This document shows, piece by piece, positions 25,171 to 36,496 of a stretch of 64,000 bases of DNA (within the stretch, counting starts at the first letter, position 1; every line of letters starts with the position of its first letter). The position numbers and the translations under genes were made by a program. This DNA is from Zygnema cylindricum (taxonomy: Eukaryota > Streptophyta > Zygnematophyceae > Zygnematales > Zygnemataceae): assembly GCA_037447655.1 (NCBI GenBank), contig JBBHKE010002945.1, positions 1 to 64,000 of the forward strand, given 5' to 3'. Under the pieces are notes generated by a model. The model had not been told where the DNA came from, made no database searches, and worked only from the letters and a program-made list of their open reading frames with translations.

Positions 25171-25351
25171 CCGTGAATCGCTATTAGTGTTGATGTTTTT
25201 TTGCCGCGTAAAACATATTTTATCCGTACACAATTGTCGGATTGTGGATCTGACGGTTGCGATTGAAAGGTAACATTCTCAGCTTCCGATTGGCGGCTTC
25301 AAATTGAAAATCGGACAAGTGTGTACGGATAAAAGACGTTTTAAGTGGCGT
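25171..25351. mobile_element. MITE fragment upstream of WSC-like gene
   Basis: This copy follows TA at 25169-25170 with CCGTGAATCGCTATTAGTG and matches the 6910-7127 MITE through the CCGTACACA, GGATCTGACGGTTGCGATTG and AGTGTGTACGGA blocks. The right terminal repeat is missing after AAGTGGCG. It ends about 30 bp before the TATA-like box of the downstream gene. Confidence 0.75.
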
Positions 25352-25380
25352 AAAATTATTTACGGCCTAAAAAAAAATAC

Positions 25381-25388
25381 TATATATG
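25381..25388 (+). promoter_or_regulatory. Putative TATA box
   Basis: TATATATG lies 60 bp before the ATG at 25441, a distance that suits a plant core promoter with a short leader. It sits just after the MITE fragment. This is an inference from position and composition only. Confidence 0.45.
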
Positions 25389-25440
25389 TATGTGACCAGC
25401 CGCGTTAGCAGTGTCTATTTCGTTAAGTCGTAGGACGACA

Positions 25441-25855
25441 ATGAAGAGCGTGAAGGTGAGATTTCTCTCTCTCTCTCGCTCTCTTTTTTCCTAAATAGCT
25501 GCATTGTTCCATAATATATTAATATACAAACTCTTTCTCTTATTCTTGTGCTCAATTTGATTTTGTCTTCCTTTAATGCATCATATATCTTTGCCTCTTT
25601 TTACTTTTAATATAATTTGATTTCTATTTTCTTCTCATATTGTTTTGTTCCTGTTTTCCTCTTGACTGCCATGGCTGCCAAATTCGATAATTCCCAGATG
25701 TCTCCTTGTTTTCTGGCGGCCATTTTTGTCTTTTTCTGTTTTGCACACGTGGCAGCAGGTGAGACTCTTCCCGATTGATCCTGTTGTCCTTCTGGCATTT
25801 TTTTGCTCTTCATTTTTCTCATGTTTTTTTTTTTTTTTTGTTTCTTTTTTTTTTT

Positions 25856-25945
<90 letters not shown>

Positions 25946-28900
25946 CATATCTTTTGCTCTTTTTTTTTCTTCTTCGTTTTGTTTTCTTATTCGTTTTTTT
26001 TGTTCATTTGATTTTTATTTTTTTTTTTTTGTTTGTTCACAGTTCTTTTCTTCGTTTTTTTCCCTTCATTTTTAAATGGCCTTATCTAAGCAGAAAAAAA
26101 ACGATTTTTTTTTTGTTTTTTTCTGATGCAGGTCTTCCCGTTGGTGAGTGCCATGTCATCAGTTCCTACAGCATTTTTTTCTCGAACCCCTATTTTATAA
26201 TAAGCAAATAAGATTAAAATAATAAGAGAAAAGAAAAAAAATGCACCTACTTGCTGTTTTTGTCCTATTGAAGTATTACTCGTCTTTTTCAAGTTTTATT
26301 TGCACATTTTTTTACTAATTACTTCACTATTTACCTTTTTAATGGTCATTTCAGTTTATTCTATAATCTAGAATAAAAATAGTTGTCCACTTTATAAAGT
26401 GTAGCATAAAGAAGGTCGATATAGAACATTAGTGCTGTCTTAATATCAAATTTTAAGAAAATGCACATGAATCTAAACGCTGAATGATGTTTAATGAATT
26501 AATTTTATTAAATGAATTCAAATTATTTCATGAATCAAACAATATTAGCTAACATTTACTCCATTTTAAGAAAATACGGTGAAACTAAAGAATCGATGGT
26601 AGTTGATGAATCAATGTTATTTAGTCAATCAAATAATATGAATCAATTTATTGTATTTAACTAGTAAAATTTAACATAAATAAATCGTATGTATTTAATG
26701 AATAACATGAATCATGAGACAATTACTTTTTTGAAATTACACAGATTCTAAAAAAATGTGACATTACAAAATTGATTCTTTGAAAATGTATAAAGTTTCT
26801 ATAAAAATACATGTGATTTTTTTTTTAGATTATTCAATACGTAAAAGTAAAATGAGAATGCATATCAACTTCTTAAAAACACACATATATACAAAAGTTT
26901 CATAAAGATACATTTTCAAATTTTCTTTCAAGACATTTCTTTCCTAAAATCTTTTCTTAAACTCCTTCCTCAAAACCCTTCCTCCTTAAAACCCTTTCTT
27001 AACATCTCCTCCTTTATTTCTTTCTTTGATTTCTTATTTCCGTTGATTTCTTCCTTTACCTGATGTATTCCCTTAATTGATTTCTTCCATTTCTTGTTTC
27101 TTCCTTCATTGGATTTCTTCCTTTATTTGTTTTCTTCCCTCACTTCATTTCTTCCTTCACTTAATTCCTTCCTTTTTTTTTCCTTTTCCTTTGATTCCGT
27201 ACAGGTTGTCCCAAGTCGTACGACAGTGTGAACCCTTCCGGTTACTTCACCTACTATCTTTATTACGCTTCTTCCCCAGCGCCGCTGTTGAAAGGACAGC
27301 TGTCCGGAGAATCGACAACATACCCGCTGCAATGCTCCCAAAAATGCGTCAATTCCACATATGGATTTTTTATTCGGATTTCGGGGCCGATCGGATCTCC
27401 GTATAATTGTTATTGTCTTATGGGAGAACCCAATTATTCCTCCGGGACGTCCCTTAATGGGGTGATGTTTGTCAAGACTTGTCCGGTGAAACCAAGTAAG
27501 GAAGGGGAGGGAGAGGGGAAAAAGGGAGAGGAGAACTTTTTGTCAGTACATAAATGGAAGAAATGTAAAAAAAAAAGGAAAAACCTAATTAAAAAAAAAA
27601 AAACTGAGAACTGACTCCCCTAGTCTTTTTTATTGTATTTCCAGGTCCTCCTCCTCGTCCTCCTCCTCCTCGTCGTCCTCCCCCCCCTCGTCGTCCTCCT
27701 CCCCCTCGTCGTTCTCCTCCTCCTTCTCCCCCCCCACCTCCGGTGAAACCCCCTGGTGAGTATCCACAGTATTTGCGGTTAGTTATTTTAAGGGAATTGG
27801 ATTTCTCGACTCCTCTCTCCCCCCCCTCTCTCTCTCACTCTCACACACACACACACCTCTTCTCCCCCCTCGTCATTCCTACATTCTATGAACCTTTTTT
27901 TTTTGTTTCCCCATCTCTTTTGTGTATGTTTTTTCATTTTTCGGTTCTTCCTTTTCTATCTGCCCATATCCGGTAACATGTTTTCAGTATTCTTTTTTCT
28001 TTTCATATGTATTTACTTGCTATTTCCTTTATTCAATTATTCCTTCCTTCTTTCTTCAATCACATCGAGATTTCCACACTCCCGTCCAATCACCTCTTGT
28101 TTCTAAGATTCAATCAATCAATTCTTCTCCTTCCTTCCCTTCATCCATCCTTTAACATATTTTTCCTTATCTTTCCTTTTGCTTATCCTTCATTTTCCTT
28201 TTTCCTTTTTCATCCTTTTCCCTTATCTTTCCTTTTTTTTATCCTTCCTTTTCCTTATCCTTCCTTTTCTTTATCCTTCCTTTTCCTCAACTTTTCTTAT
28301 CCATCCTTTTCTTTCCTTTCCTTTTCTTTATCCTTTTTCCTTATCTTTCCTTTCGCTTATCCTTCATTATCCTTCTTCTTCCTTATCCTTCCTTTATTCT
28401 TCCTTGTCCTTCCTTTTCCTTTTCCTTCCTTTTCACTTATCTTTTCTTTTGTTATCCCTCCTTATTCTTATCTTTCCTTTTCCTTATTTTTCCTTATGCT
28501 TCCTTTTCCTTATCTTTCCTTTCCTTCCTTTAGCTTAACTTTCCTTATCCTTCCTTTTCCTGATTTCTCCTCATCCTTCCTTTTCCTTCCTTTGCCTCCT
28601 TTCTTCATCTTTTTACTTATTGTCATTACCTTTTTGCAGGTTGCAAAAATTTGTTCAACAGTTCCAATCCCTCGGGATATTTCTATTTCTATTTCGAGAA
28701 TGTTTACCTCAATTTCCCAATTTTCTCCGGAAGTACCACAAGTGGTGTGGATGTTTGGCCGTATAACGGAGCGGAACAAAGGTGTTCGAATACTTGCGCT
28801 AAATATAAAGATGGGTTTTATATCGCAGCCGATAAATACCAATTTACTACATACTGTTATTGTTTCACTTCACCGGTAAATTATAGCCAGAAGCAGGGGG

Positions 28901-28947
28901 CGAATTACGCTTATTACAAATTTTATACTAAGGCGTGTCCATCATAG
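25441..28947 (+). CDS. Secreted two-domain WSC-like protein with Pro-rich linker
   Basis: Exons: 25441-25455, 25698-25758, 26132-26143, 27205-27495, 27645-27755 and 28640-28947 (265 residues), all with GT/AG introns. The four main introns are all phase 1. An alternative start is the ATG at 25671, read straight to 25758 (269 residues); I prefer the spliced start because the intervening DNA is T-rich like the other introns and the donor is AAG/GTGAG. The N-terminus has a hydrophobic signal peptide (FLAAIFVFFCFAHVAAG). Two related domains follow, each opening GC and NPSGYF and containing C-x3-C, CYC and a final CP (exons 4 and 6). Between them lies a linker of PPPR/PPPPRR repeats. The cysteine pattern resembles WSC carbohydrate-binding domains, but I am unsure of the exact family. 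Signal peptide, Cys-rich domains and linker suggest a cell-wall or matrix protein. The reading frame is intact. Confidence 0.72.
25823..25945 (+). repeat. Long poly(T) tract in an intron
   Basis: This tract is nearly pure T, including an uninterrupted run of about 77 T from 25869 to 25945. It lies in the intron between 25758 and 26132, on the sense strand of the WSC-like gene. Run length may be unreliable in any assembly. Confidence 0.95.
28140..28610 (+). repeat. Pyrimidine minisatellite in last intron
   Basis: About 470 bp of degenerate CCTTTTCCTTATCCTT-type units with almost no purines apart from scattered A. It fills most of the last intron (27756-28639). All frames stay open and Phe/Leu/Ser-rich, which is an artefact of composition. 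Confidence 0.9.
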
Positions 28948-29626
28948 ATTGGAGGAGTGATGGAAAAGGGGGGGGGGGAGGTGGAGAAGGAGGAAAATAT
29001 TTTGAGGGTGAAGATTAAGCGGATAATGAGCTGATAAGAACGATGATCAGAGAGATAGAGGGACAACGGAAGGAGACAAGTTTTTGTTTGATATTCAAGG
29101 GAAGATGGAGAAGAAAGGGAAGGGAGAGGAAAGGGAGAGGGAGAGAGTTTTTTTTTGAGTGAGAAGGGTTGAGAGGTAGCACTGGTAAGGATGATGATTA
29201 TTCAACTGAAGGAGAGGGATAGGCAAAGGAGGAGACCAAAATTTGTTTACTCCTTTTATCTCCCCCCTCTCCCTTATCCTTTATTATTTCTATAAGTCTA
29301 TGAGTAAGTGGGTATTGAGAGACGAAAGAAGATAATTTTATTTTAAGATCATATCTTTGAAGATCTCAAAGGGGCAAAAACCCCGAATTATCAATGGACA
29401 TTTTTTGTTTCAATGCATCTTTTTAATAAATTGTTTACCTTCGGGAAGCTGTTGTTTATTGAACATTTTAGTTTTCTATTGTGCCTTCAAAAATCAAGAT
29501 GGTATTTGTTAACAATTATTTGTCACCAACAAGAAATCGTCATTGCCATTTCACAATATATCTCTAATACGAAATTGTACAGATACTCATTTTTTTACAT
29601 AACTTGTTAATTCACTAAAACAAGTA
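28948..29626. other. Downstream flank of WSC-like gene
   Basis: A GA-rich stretch (about 28950-29230) follows the stop codon and probably includes the 3' untranslated region. The remainder is AT-rich. I see no further gene. Confidence 0.4.
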
Positions 29627-30238
29627 CACCGTGAATTGTAATTAGAGTAAATAACGCTAATTTGGTCGCCCTAAATTTCGACTCTATCACTTTAAATAGA
29701 GTAAATGATTCTAAAATTTTTATTATGCTATTTAAGGTAAGGTTAAAATAGAGTAAAAAATTATAATATAGGTTCGTTTTAAATAGTGTGGAGTACGGAC
29801 GACGTCCGACCGTGCAAAATTGTACTTTTATAAGTAAAAGGTACAAATAATGATTTAGTAGAATCCCGCTCGCACGTGAAATCGCACTAAACAAAAAAAT
29901 CAATCACATTGAAAAAAAGCCGTTCGCATAACTCTCGTCCATCGACAACATCGTCGTCAGTGTGAACATTAAACATTCAGCGCGACAAATAGTATTAACG
30001 TCATAATGACGTCAAACTATACTGACTCACAGATTTTGTACGTCTACGTAATTTAGTGTTCATAATTACAACGCGGATAATTATTGCCGACATAACCCAA
30101 TATAGAGTACTTAAATAAATTAGTGTAAACTTCCTCTGTGAAAAAGTTATATCACACAAATTATCGTTCATAACTCTAATTGTCTTTTTTTGTTTTTTTA
30201 CTCTAATTTTTTCTTTACTCTAATTACGATTCGCGGAG
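29627..30238. mobile_element. Stowaway-like MITE, long form
   Basis: A 612-bp element between TA at 29625-29626 and TA at 30239-30240. Ends are CACCGTGAATTGTAATTAGAG and the inverse of CTCCGCGAATCGTAATTAGAG. The interior includes the GTGTGGAGTACGGAC block shared with the copies at 33710, 35307 and 35945. No coding frame. Confidence 0.88.
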
Positions 30239-30240
30239 TA

Positions 30241-32362
30241 CTTACTAATTCTAATTTCACTACTTTCAATTTCTTTTTTTCACTTCCATCTTTTCTCACA
30301 TTAAAATTTCCACGCACGAAAATTGTTAGAATGCCTTTCCTATCTGAAAAGACCTACCATCCCTTCTCTACCCCTCTTCCCTTCTCGCTTATCACCGGCG
30401 GTTCCAATGGTACGTGACAACTGTCATATGTTAAGATATATTTCTTCACTTTTATTTTTTTCTTTTTTCGACCACTTTTGACTTTTAACTCGAGAAGTGT
30501 TCCCCATCATATTTTGTTGGGATATTGTCGTTTCGTGGTATTTTCGCGAAGCGTCATACCAACTTGTATTTGTTTGACGCGAACTGTCGCTTCATCATAC
30601 AAAAGTACGAAGTCATTTCCCGACAGTACTTTTGTTGTCCGCGAACGAAACATACTATTCGTTTCGCGTCACTTGTTTGTTTCGTGCGCAGGTGTTTCAA
30701 TTTGCGTGCAGGTGTGTTCGTGAAGCGAAACGTGTTTAAGTCAACATTTGGAGTTTGTCGTTTCGAAGGAAGAAGCGTGTGCGCCTTCCTTCGTGGAACT
30801 TTCATTGAAGAGTGCACAGTCAGCTAGGGACAGACTTCGTCGCTACGCAGGGTCTGCTTGTCTTATCTTGTTGTCTCTTAGTGCAGAGTAGCGAGTATAT
30901 AGGCAGCAATGTATATGTGCAGAGTATTGAATCTCATATGATTGAATCATAGAGGATTAATCTTAAAGTAAGAGATTATTTAAAGAGGATAAAGAAGAGA
31001 TAGAAGAGAGAAGAGAGATGATGTGAAGAGGCTTCGGCCAAGAACACTTATAAATCTTTTTGGCTGAATATTCCTCTTGTCTTTTATGAGCTTCCCCTGT
31101 GTAAATGATTTATGTCTTATGAATTATTTTAAGTGAAACTCTTTTGCTCAAGATCCTACACACCATACTCACCTTAGTTTAAACCTAAAAACCACATGCC
31201 AAATAGACTATCGATTTAAGCTGTGATATAGCAATAATTGCTCGCCAGTAAAACCTCGGAATTCTGACTGAAAATGATTAGCTTTTCACTTGCATCGTGT
31301 CACTTATACAAAAAATATTCAGCAGGCATTCCTGCGTAGGATAGAAAGGTGAATTAGAGGAAGTATCATTTATAAATATCAGTGATACTCTTTCAAATCT
31401 TAACAAAACAAAAACAACAATTTGATCACTTATGTCATCCCGATTTTATTTGGAACCAAACTAAACTAAGAAGTTGTTCATGATCTTCGATATTTTGTAA
31501 CTTCACAATGGGAGATGTTTATTATCAATGGGAGACAATTTTAATTATCAGTTCGCGTACAAATACTATCTGATTGTTGGCATTTTATTTTATGATTTCA
31601 CACATAATGTGACATCGAATTTGAGCCTATATAGTTAGAATCCTAGCGGTAATTGATGTGTTGGACATATTTCTGCCGAAGTGTTTGCAAGAATAGCTCC
31701 AATAGGTCTCAATGGGATTTAGTACGACCTTGTTCTTCATTGTAATTCACAACATTTCAATAAAATTTCTGCCAGATCTCATGGTCAAGATATACATCTG
31801 CCAAACAAGGTGAAAGGAACAACTTGCGTGGTAAAGACAAAAACTTCCACAACTAACCAAACAACATTTGTATACACAGAAACAGGAAAAGAAAAAATAT
31901 TGAAAAGAAAAGGCAGAGGCATAGAACAAAAACAATGAACTAAAGACAAAAAAGAGCACTCCATCAGCCAAATGAACATTTGCTGAATACATATATAAAA
32001 TATTCACTATTAAACGCGAAAATACTCACTTTCAGGGTAACTTGAACTTCCCAACTTATCAAAACAACAAACTATTCACATGCTGAATTTATATATAATA
32101 TATTCGATTTTATATGCTACATGAAATATTTACATTTTAAACTGCACAATATATGTACTTCACTAATTCAAGCGAAAATTTACCAACATTCATCAACTGT
32201 ACAGGTACGTATATAACTCATGGTCTGCAGAAAGCTCAGCACCTTTCGTGCAAAATCCTATATGATAAGACTTGACCACAATCTATAACAATGACTTTAA
32301 AAGACTTCACCATAGTCTCTAATTCTGGCTTTTCACTATGACTGTCTTCGCTATCCTAGTCA
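30241..32362. other. Intergenic, possible LTR-like segment
   Basis: About 30515-31419 begins TGTTGGG and ends AAAACAACA like an LTR of family X, but the flanking pentamers differ (TATTT and ATTTG), so I do not claim it. The part near 31440-32362 should include the 3' untranslated region of the minus-strand SMP-like gene. No other gene is supported. Confidence 0.35.
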
Positions 32363-33445
32363 CTAAGGATTGCTTCCTCCTTCGTTAGAAGCAGCTGCAC
32401 TCTGAGCCCTACTGGCGAAGCTTCCCTTGTCCACTCCCCCTCCATTTGCAATTGCTTCAGCACTCTGTGATTCAATTGGACACAAAGAATATGTTAAAAA
32501 TCGTCATACACGCATGATTTTCAGCATTGCTCTAGATCTCAGCAAAGATTCATAGAACATTAGCATGCATTTGGAATGGCGAATGATCGTGAATTTGCAA
32601 AAAAAAACGACAGACTGGCAATAAAACATATAACACCGGAGGATTACTGACAACAGCAACAGAAGAGACTTCTTCCTAGACATTCATAAGAATAGTGGTG
32701 AGATGCATATCCGGACGACACTGCAGACGATAAGTCCACACGTCAGCTTACAACGTCCACCCAATTTGGTGACTATACAATCATAACTTCATAAAATTAT
32801 GCACCACTAAATTTGTAACTGACCTGAATCCTTGCCGCATCGGCAAATGTCATGAAGTTGCCACCTTCCCTTGCAGCTGCGCTCTGTGCCTGGGCGGCAG
32901 GACCACCTTTTGCCACCATTCCGCCGTTAGCCCTAGCTTCAGCGCTCTGCAAAACCAAAAAATGATAATTAAGAAAAAAATAATAGAATAAAGCCAACCT
33001 AAAAAATAAGAAAACAAATTAAACTTTGTCTGACACAAAATGACAAAGTGTTCATGTGAAGAACGTAAGCTTCAATACCAATTACTCTCGATATCTCCCA
33101 GACGATCATCAATCCGTGAGAGAGGAAAAGCAGCAGAAAAAATAATTAAAAAAAGAACAAATGGAGGAAATATACATTCTCATTCTACAAATATGTATAC
33201 TTCTAACTCACTTGAGCGCTGCGAGCAGCATAGCTCATATTTCCTCCTCCTTTTCCTCCCCCTCCTCCTCCTCCCTTAGCTCCTCCTCCTCCTCCTCCTC
33301 CTCCACCACGACCTTTGCTGGTCACAACCAAGGGTGGCAGACGGAACGACCGTTTGCCATTAACTGACGGAGACGAAAGAGAACTAGTGGAGCCAAGCCA
33401 AGCAGTGTTAAGAATTGAAACCTTCTTAACAACAGCTGAAGCCAT
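32363..33445 (-). CDS. Plastid-type SMP-motif (LEA-like) protein
   Basis: Exons: 33445-33212, 32946-32824 and 32464-32363, all GT/AG and all phase 0, giving 152 residues with an intact frame. The start is ATGGCTTCA at 33445. Residues 1 to about 45 are rich in Ser, Val and basic residues, with RSFRLPPLVVTSKG near the end, as in a chloroplast transit peptide. A Gly-rich stretch follows. Then come two tandem modules of the form [S/D]AAR-x-x-Q-SAEA-x-ANGG-x-V-x-KG and AQSAAA. This matches the seed maturation protein (SMP) pattern of some LEA proteins, where DAxxxQSAE and KGGPAAxxQSAA recur. Both introns cut exactly between Q and SAEA, so the module boundary equals the exon boundary. LEA-type proteins are linked to desiccation or stress protection; a plastid site here is inference. 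It is much shorter than typical three-module SMP proteins. Confidence 0.78.
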
Positions 33446-33590
33446 TCTGAACAAGTTTCCTTCGGGAAAACAGCTTTTCAGTGTGTTTTTACCGTATTTG
33501 TGGTGAAGTATTGCTCTTGCTCAACCACACCAATGCTCAGAGTCACATTGAACTCAAGGCAGACTGCGGAGAAACAAAAAAAATGTGACG

Positions 33591-33597
33591 TTTATAG
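33591..33597 (-). promoter_or_regulatory. Putative TATA box of SMP-like gene
   Basis: On the minus strand, CTATAAA lies about 146 bp before the ATG and is followed by ACGTCACA, a bZIP-type ACGT core. Both are consistent with a plant promoter, but neither is proven. The MITE at 33710-34248 begins about 110 bp further upstream. Confidence 0.4.
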
Positions 33598-33709
33598 ATG
33601 TTAAAAATTTGCACTCCAAACTGGAAAAGATACTTGGCAAGACGGTTATCTTTGGAAGGCCTTTTGTTTTATTATGTGACATTTGTCGATCGGCTGCTTT
33701 CATTCAGTA

Positions 33710-34248
33710 CACCGCCAATCGTTATTAGCGTTGTGTACTCTAATTCCGTCCCGCTTTTTTTTTTATTATTCTCCATTAGCGTAGTTCATTCTATTTTTTT
33801 CTTTATTCTATTTAGGGTTATTTTAAGTACGTTGTCTTTTAAATAGAGTGGTGTACGGTCAGTTTCAGACCGTACATAAATGTACCTTTTTAAGTTAAAA
33901 AGTACAATAAATTAGTATTAGTAACCGCGGACGCATGAGAATGTGCGTTCTAAAAAGGAATAAAAACCAGGTCGTAAAAAATCCCGCTCGCACATATTAG
34001 TCCGACAGCCGCGTTTCGACCGTGTGAATGTACGATTTGTGTACAATTTGTCAGATTTTGTACGGAGACCTATATTAGTGTAAGCATGTTTGCGACCGAC
34101 ATTTTTTTTTTCAAAGATCCAAATTACCATAACCAAACAATTAGAATGTATGATTTTTTCCAAAATTTTCAAATTCTTAAATAGCGTACACCACGGTAAT
34201 TATTTTTATACGCTAAAAAAACTTACACGCTAATAACGATTGGCGGTG
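33710..34248. mobile_element. Stowaway-like MITE, long form
   Basis: A 539-bp element between TA at 33708-33709 and TA at 34249-34250. Ends are CACCGCCAATCGTTATTAGC and its inverse. It sits in the upstream region of the SMP-like gene. Confidence 0.92.
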
Positions 34249-34636
34249 TACTTTGCTGGCATTCTGGTCTTGATGAAGAAATGTGTTGAGACTGTTGTTT
34301 CGACTCGGATGTTAGGGGCTCTTTTCATGTCGACTGTATCAATTTTCGGTTCAATGTGGGGATTTGCGAGTTCTCACCTGCGACCCACTTGAGACCGTAG
34401 ATGCCAAAGCGGCATATCTGGGCCGCTGATTTTTTTTTGTCCTCGGTCGACATTGAAGAAGGGATCTGTAAATCGTATGCGGCAACGCGCAGCAGTTTTG
34501 GACTTTTGGTGATACGGTAAGTATTGTACTATTGTAATGTACATTGACGAAATTTGCCCTGATAATAAGCCGTTTTGTTTTATTATTTGTGACGTCTGTC
34601 GATCGGTTGCCTTCTTTCAGTTCTTTATTAGCACTA

Positions 34637-34834
34637 CACAGCCAATCGCTATTAGAGTCAAGGATTAAATAGCGTCAAAAAATAATTAGCGTTATTGATT
34701 CTTATTTAGTGCCTGAGACGTGGCAGATTATGGTCCACGTCCTTAAATAGCGTTATTAATTCTATTTCAGGTTTTGGTGTCAAAATTTAGGGGCACCGTA
34801 TTAGCGTTATATACTCTAATAGCGATTGGCGGTG
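34637..34834. mobile_element. Stowaway-like MITE, short form
   Basis: A 198-bp element between TA at 34635-34636 and TA at 34835-34836. Ends are CACAGCCAATCGCTATTAGAG and the inverse of CACCGCCAATCGCTATTAGAG. Same short class as the one at 23594. Confidence 0.9.
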
Positions 34835-34839
34835 TAGTA

Positions 34840-35300
34840 AATCACGCCCGTTACACGGGCATGGACTGTGTCCTATTTTTCATGCCCGTTACACGAACCT
34901 GGACAGTGTTCCGTTTATCATGCCCGTTACACTTGGGACCGTGTCCTATTTATCAAAACTTCGAGTACTATTGTACTGTTTTAAACGTCCGTACGGATAT
35001 TTGTAGACGCGACCCAAAACAAAACGATTGACGAAAAACGATTGACAGGATCGAGCAACCAAGATCGATTTTATGGACAGTGTCCCGTTTATCATCCCTG
35101 TTTACACGCGCATGGGCCGCGTCCTGTTTATCGAAACGTCTAAGTACTTTTTGTACTATTCAAGACGTCCGTACGTACATTTGTAGACGCGACCCAAAAC
35201 AACACGACGATTGACGGAAATTCGCGATTGAAGGAAAATCGGACGGTCACGAACGAAGGATTTACGGCTGAAGACTCATTACTGCAGGTGCCGGTTTCAT
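34840..35300. repeat. Tandem repeats with CCCGTTACACGGGCATG
   Basis: At least four degenerate units contain CATGCCCGTTACAC and GTGTCC-TTTATCA. A larger duplication places CGTCCGTACGGATATTTGTAGACGCGACCC (about 34987-35017, in parts) again at about 35166-35196. Similar units reappear at 35864-35930, after the 35307 MITE. Confidence 0.75.
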
Positions 35301-35306
35301 CTACTA

Positions 35307-35855
35307 CACCGTCAATCGCTATTAGAGTGTATAACGCCAATTCGGTGCCCTTTTTCAAAAAAAAAAAAACCCGAAATACAATCCATAATTATATTTTTTA
35401 CATTATTCTAATTAGGGTTTTTTTTCAATTAGCGTTAATAACGGAAGTACACTGCGATGGAAATAGTGTGGCGTACGGACAATATATATCCGTACGAAAT
35501 AGTACTTTTTGAATTACAAAGGCATAAAAAGATACTTAACATTGTTGCGCAAACATGTGAATGTGCACTGGGAGAAAGAGATGCAAACTCGTCGACAAAA
35601 ATCACGTTCTTATATGTTCGTCCGTCGACCATGTGAACAACGCGACAGCGTACGAATTGTCAGATTTTGTACGAATACACATATTATTGTAGACATTGAA
35701 AGGGCGGGTATTTATTATTCAGGATAACCCAAATTACATCTGGGATTAATTAGTATATATATTAAAAAAAAAAAAAAAAAATCCCGATTAGTGTTAATAA
35801 CACTAATTTTTTTTTTACGCTATGTATTCCTTTTCTATAATAGAGATTGACGGTG
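35307..35855. mobile_element. Stowaway-like MITE, long form
   Basis: A 549-bp element between TA at 35305-35306 and TA at 35856-35857. Ends are CACCGTCAATCGCTATTAGAG and its near-inverse. It is a close relative of 35945-36494 along its full length. Its short frames are shared with that copy by recent common descent and are not evidence of coding. Confidence 0.92.
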
Positions 35856-35944
35856 TAGTAAATCAACGCCCGTTACACGGGCATGTACCCTGTCCAGTTT
35901 ATCATGCCCGTACTGCGGACGCACAAAAACGTCACGTTGTGCTA

Positions 35945-36494
35945 CACCGTCAATCGCTATTAGAGTATATAACGCCAATTCGGTGCCCTTTTTTCCAAGA
36001 AAAAAACCAGAAATACAATCCATAATTTTATTTTTTCCATTATTCTAATTAGGTTTTTTTTTCAATTAGCGTTAATAAGGAAAGTACAATGCGATGGAAA
36101 TAGTGTGGCGTACGGACAGGGAATATTCGTACGAAATGGTACTTTTTGAATTACAAAGGCATAAAAAGACACTTAACATTATTGCGCACACAGCGAATGT
36201 GCACTGGAAGAAAGAGACGCAAACTCGTCGACAAAAATCACGTTCTCATATGTTCGTCCGTCGACCGTGTGAACAGCGCGACGGCGTACGAATTGTCAAA
36301 TTTTGTACGGCTACACAGATTAATGTAGACATCGAAAGGGCGGAAATTTATTATTCAGGAAATCCCAAATTACAGTTAGGGATTAATTAGTATATATATT
36401 TTTTTTCAAAAAAAAATAATTCCCGATTAGTGTTAATAACACTAATTTTTTTTTTACGCTATTTATTCCTTTACTCTAATAGCGATTGACGGTG
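35945..36494. mobile_element. Stowaway-like MITE, long form
   Basis: A 550-bp element between TA at 35943-35944 and TA at 36495-36496. Left flank CGTCACGTTGTGC and right flank GCGGTACAGCGG join to give one unit of the local tandem repeat, so it inserted into the array and duplicated only TA. Confidence 0.95.
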
Positions 36495-36496
36495 TA

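Noticed and set aside
25726-26211. Long Phe-rich frames on the plus strand and Lys-rich frames on the minus strand
   Set aside because: They are translations of the poly(T) tract.
30515-31419. LTR-like segment, TGTTGGG to AAAACAACA
   Set aside because: The flanking pentamers differ and the interior does not clearly match the family X LTRs.
35509-36390. Paired frames with shared peptide (TRRQKSRS, FVRRPCEQRD) in two MITEs
   Set aside because: The two MITEs are near-copies, so similarity reflects shared descent. The frames are short and lack transposase motifs.
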